NCBI RefSeq assembly: GCF_012641465.1
Contig: NZ_JABAIK010000018.1
Coordinates: 1-64,000 of the forward strand
DNA: 64,000 nt
Source of the DNA: Vibrio agarilyticus
GTDB lineage: Bacteria > Pseudomonadota > Gammaproteobacteria > Enterobacterales > Vibrionaceae
Direction of reading: 5' to 3'
Positions 61,613 to 64,000 of this stretch are shown piece after piece. The number at the start of each line of letters is the position of its first letter. The stretch's first letter is position 1. The notes beneath the pieces were generated by a model that made no database searches, was not told where the DNA came from, and saw only the letters and a list, made by a program, of their open reading frames with translations. The position numbers and the translations under genes are program-made.

Positions 61613-63166
61613 ATGACGAAAAATATTCATGACCAACGTATTCTGATCCTTGATTTTGGCTCGCAATACACACAGCTGGTGGCGCGTCGCGTACGTGAAA
61701 TCGGTGTTTACTGTGAACTGTGGAGCTGGGATGTTGAAGAGGCAGACATTCGTGAATTCAATCCAGATGGCATCATTCTTTCTGGCGGCCCAGAGAGTGT
61801 GACCGAAGCAAACTCACCACGCGCGCCGCAATATGTGTTTGATTCAGGTGTGCCAGTGCTTGGCGTTTGCTATGGCATGCAGACCATGGCAGAACAACTA
61901 GGCGGTAAAGTTGCAGGTTCCGATGAGCGCGAATTTGGTTACGCTCAAGTTAAAGTATCCGGCGAGTCTGCGCTGTTTAAAGATCTTGAGTTAACCCAAG
62001 ATGTTTGGATGAGTCATGGCGATAAAGTCGTCGAAATTCCAGCAGACTTTATTAAGGTCGGCGAAACAGACACGTGCCCATACGCGGCAATGGCGAACGA
62101 AGAGAAAAAATATTACGGCGTACAATTCCACCCAGAGGTTACTCATACCAAAGGTGGTCTGCAGATGCTGGAAAACTTCGTTTTAGGCGTATGTGGCTGT
62201 GAACGCTTATGGACATCAGAATCGATCATTGAAGACGCGGTCGCTCGAATCAAAGAACAAGTCGGTGACGACGAAGTGATTTTGGGCCTTTCTGGCGGCG
62301 TAGATTCATCGGTTGTGGCGATGCTAGTGCACCGTGCGATTGGTGACAAACTAACGTGTGTGTTTGTTGATAATGGTTTGCTTCGTTTAAACGAAGGTCA
62401 GCAAGTCATGGACATGTTTGGTGATAAGTTTGGTCTAAACATCATCAAAGTCGACGCAGAAGAGCGCTTCCTTAAAGCACTTGAAGGCAAGTCTGATCCT
62501 GAAGAGAAGCGCAAAACCATCGGTCACGTGTTTGTCGACGTCTTTGATGAAGAGTCGAAAAAACTCAAAAATGCCAAATGGCTTGCGCAAGGCACTATCT
62601 ATCCGGATGTTATTGAATCGGCGGCATCTAAGACGGGTAAAGCACACGTGATCAAATCGCATCACAATGTGGGCGGTTTACCAGAAGAGATGGCGATGGG
62701 GCTTGTTGAGCCTTTGCGTGAGCTATTTAAAGACGAAGTGCGCAAGATTGGCCTAGAGCTTGGTCTACCTTATAACATGCTCTACCGTCACCCATTCCCA
62801 GGACCTGGTCTTGGTGTTCGAGTGCTTGGTGAAATTAAGAAAGAGTACTGTGACTTGTTGCGCCGTGCCGACGCTATTTTCATTGAAGAGTTACACGCCG
62901 CTGATCTTTATGACAAAGTATCTCAAGCCTTTACGGTATTCTTGCCAGTTCGTTCTGTTGGCGTGATGGGTGATGGTCGTAAATACGATTGGGTTGTTTC
63001 TCTGCGTGCGGTAGAAACCATTGACTTCATGACCGCGCATTGGGCACACCTACCGTATGAGTTTCTAGGTAAGGTATCTAATCGTATCATCAATGAAGTG
63101 AACGGCATTTCGCGTGTGGTTTACGATATTTCTGGTAAGCCACCCGCTACGATTGAGTGGGAATAA
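61613..63166 (+). CDS. guaA: GMP synthase (glutamine-hydrolysing)
   Basis: Converts XMP to GMP using glutamine and ATP. The 517-residue product has the glutaminase domain ([17 protein letters not shown], nucleophile in GVCYGMQ, triad His/Glu in QFHPEVTH), the ATP-pyrophosphatase P-loop [12 protein letters not shown], and the C-terminal dimerisation domain ending PPATIEWE. The ATG at 61613 matches the family start better than a GTG six codons earlier. A strong terminator follows. Confidence 0.99.
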   Translation: MTKNIHDQRILILDFGSQYTQLVARRVREIGVYCELWSWDVEEADIREFNPDGIILSGGPESVTEANSPRAPQYVFDSGVPVLGVCYGMQTMAEQLGGKVAGSDEREFGYAQVKVSGESALFKDLELTQDVWMSHGDKVVEIPADFIKVGETDTCPYAAMANEEKKYYGVQFHPEVTHTKGGLQMLENFVLGVCGCERLWTSESIIEDAVARIKEQVGDDEVILGLSGGVDSSVVAMLVHRAIGDKLTCVFVDNGLLRLNEGQQVMDMFGDKFGLNIIKVDAEERFLKALEGKSDPEEKRKTIGHVFVDVFDEESKKLKNAKWLAQGTIYPDVIESAASKTGKAHVIKSHHNVGGLPEEMAMGLVEPLRELFKDEVRKIGLELGLPYNMLYRHPFPGPGLGVRVLGEIKKEYCDLLRRADAIFIEELHAADLYDKVSQAFTVFLPVRSVGVMGDGRKYDWVVSLRAVETIDFMTAHWAHLPYEFLGKVSNRIINEVNGISRVVYDISGKPPATIEWE

Positions 63167-63204
63167 TCGCTTCCAATCTATCGAATGATATCGAATAAAA
63201 ATAA

Positions 63205-63236
63205 AACCCAGCGAGTTGAGTCGCTGGGTTTTTTTT
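63205..63236 (+). terminator. Terminator after guaA
   Basis: AACCCAGCGA and TCGCTGGGTT form a 10-bp stem with a 6-base loop, followed by a run of T. It is A-flanked on the left, so it may also work for the convergent gene. Confidence 0.93.
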
Positions 63237-63281
63237 AGGCATCATTTAACGTCCATGAATAAAAGGAGATGTGCACGTCTT

Positions 63282-64000
63282 CTACTGGGATGGTTGCTTA
63301 CCCTTCATCACAGAGTAAATCACAAACGGTATCGCTAATGTAACGAAGAAACTTATCACCAAAATGGTCATATACTCTGTGCTCGCATCACCCCCACCAA
63401 GTTGCGCGGGTGGAATGAAGGAGATCAGTAGTGCAATTACCGAGATAATTAAACCCACGTATGCGACGATCTTCTTGACGCCATTTCCGCCGGGAATTTG
63501 GAATGCTCGAGGCAAATCTTGATGATTACTGACCACTTTAAGGTAAGCAATAAAGAAGATAATGTAAGCAATAACGTAAATCACTACCGTTAGTGAGATG
63601 GCAGTAAAGAAGGATACGTTAGCGCCACCGCCACCGAATGTCAGCACTGCAGCCCAAATGGTGACGATAACACCTTGGAGATAAAGGAACTTGGTTGGTA
63701 CGCCATGTTCGTTGGTTTCCGATAATGATTTAGGTAAAAGACCTTGGCGACCCGCTTCTAACATCCCCCATGATGGACCAACAATCCACGCCGATACTTC
63801 CGCAACAACGCCGAGCGAAATAAACAGCGCAATAATACGCACGATCCAGCCGCCATCTTGCATAAAGTAAGCAATCAGTCCTTGGAAGCCTTGAACCACA
63901 CCAATGGATAATCCCAATTCGCTGGCAGGGACAACGGCACCAATGGCAATACCACCAATTGTGTTAAGTGCGATGGCAAGCACCACCAGCATGATCACGG
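63282..64000 (-). CDS. Amino-acid antiporter, C-terminal part (cut by window edge)
   Basis: An APC-superfamily transporter whose last 239 residues lie in the window; the frame is still open at base 64000. About six membrane helices are visible, with GPSWGMLEAGRQGLLPKSL, a conserved loop of GadC/YjeM-type amino-acid antiporters, and HGVPTKFLYLQGV after it. The resemblance is to glutamate:GABA antiporters, but the substrate cannot be fixed without the N-terminal half and neighbours. The C-terminus is short (MKGKQPSQ), without the long GadC plug seen in E. coli. Confidence 0.8.
   Translation of the reverse strand, partial: VIMLVVLAIALNTIGGIAIGAVVPASELGLSIGVVQGFQGLIAYFMQDGGWIVRIIALFISLGVVAEVSAWIVGPSWGMLEAGRQGLLPKSLSETNEHGVPTKFLYLQGVIVTIWAAVLTFGGGGANVSFFTAISLTVVIYVIAYIIFFIAYLKVVSNHQDLPRAFQIPGGNGVKKIVAYVGLIISVIALLISFIPPAQLGGGDASTEYMTILVISFFVTLAIPFVIYSVMKGKQPSQ

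Overview
This window is a chromosomal segment of a gammaproteobacterium, most probably a member of the Vibrionaceae. The evidence is the 5S rRNA followed by tRNA-Asp and tRNA-Trp, protein sequences close to Vibrio/E. coli homologues, and a gene order (phoBR, ppx-ppk, pstCAB-phoU, cutC, peroxiredoxin/oxyR, aceBA, queA-tgt-yajC-secDF, suhB/trmJ, isc, pepB, ndk, rlmN-rodZ-ispG-hisS-yfgM-bamB-der, xseA/guaBA) that matches, from memory, one continuous stretch of Vibrio cholerae chromosome I. I cannot fix the genus from sequence alone. The region is core genome. I see no insertion sequence, prophage, CRISPR array, integron or toxin-antitoxin system.

Layout. 1-560: end of an rRNA operon (23S 3' end, 5S, tRNA-Asp, tRNA-Trp, terminator). 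0.7-8.3 kb: the most accessory part, with a USP/HPP membrane pair, a 1340-residue secreted pullulanase lipoprotein, a DUF1904-like protein, a MepA-type murein endopeptidase and a small unknown protein. 8.3-12.4 kb: the trhP-yfhL tRNA-hydroxylation/ferredoxin pair, a YraQ-type permease and rdgC. 12.6-25.4 kb: a complete phosphate regulon (phoB, phoR, a PstS-like binding protein, convergent ppx and ppk for polyphosphate, then pstC, pstA, pstB, phoU), with Pho boxes before phoB and pstC. 25.5-32.6 kb: cutC, a peroxiredoxin divergent from oxyR, the glyoxylate-shunt pair aceB-aceA, and a CBS-domain protein.

33-38.6 kb: queuosine tRNA modification (queA, tgt) followed by yajC-secD-secF. 38.6-41.1 kb: a YecD-type hydrolase homologue, suhB and trmJ. 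41.1-47.1 kb: the complete iron-sulfur operon iscRSUA-hscBA-fdx-iscX, with a paired IscR-like site upstream. 47.2-57.8 kb: pepB, ndk, then rlmN, rodZ, ispG, hisS, yfgM, bamB, der. 58.3-63.2 kb: a zinc-ribbon protein, xseA, and divergent guaB-guaA behind a PurR-like box. The window ends inside an amino-acid antiporter gene.

The main non-textbook structure is a family of 127-192 bp imperfectly palindromic intergenic repeats bounded by TATACCC/GGGTATA. There are five full-size copies plus short or deleted derivatives, and one copy lies inside the isc operon between hscB and hscA. Other points worth a second look are the very large periplasmic insertions in both Pst permeases (propeller-like in PstC, coiled-coil in PstA), the 2-bp linkage of yfhL to trhP, competing hairpins before yajC, a terminator-like hairpin between guaB and guaA, a possible 44-residue membrane protein before rodZ, and a 5S rRNA with an extra base in a conserved loop.
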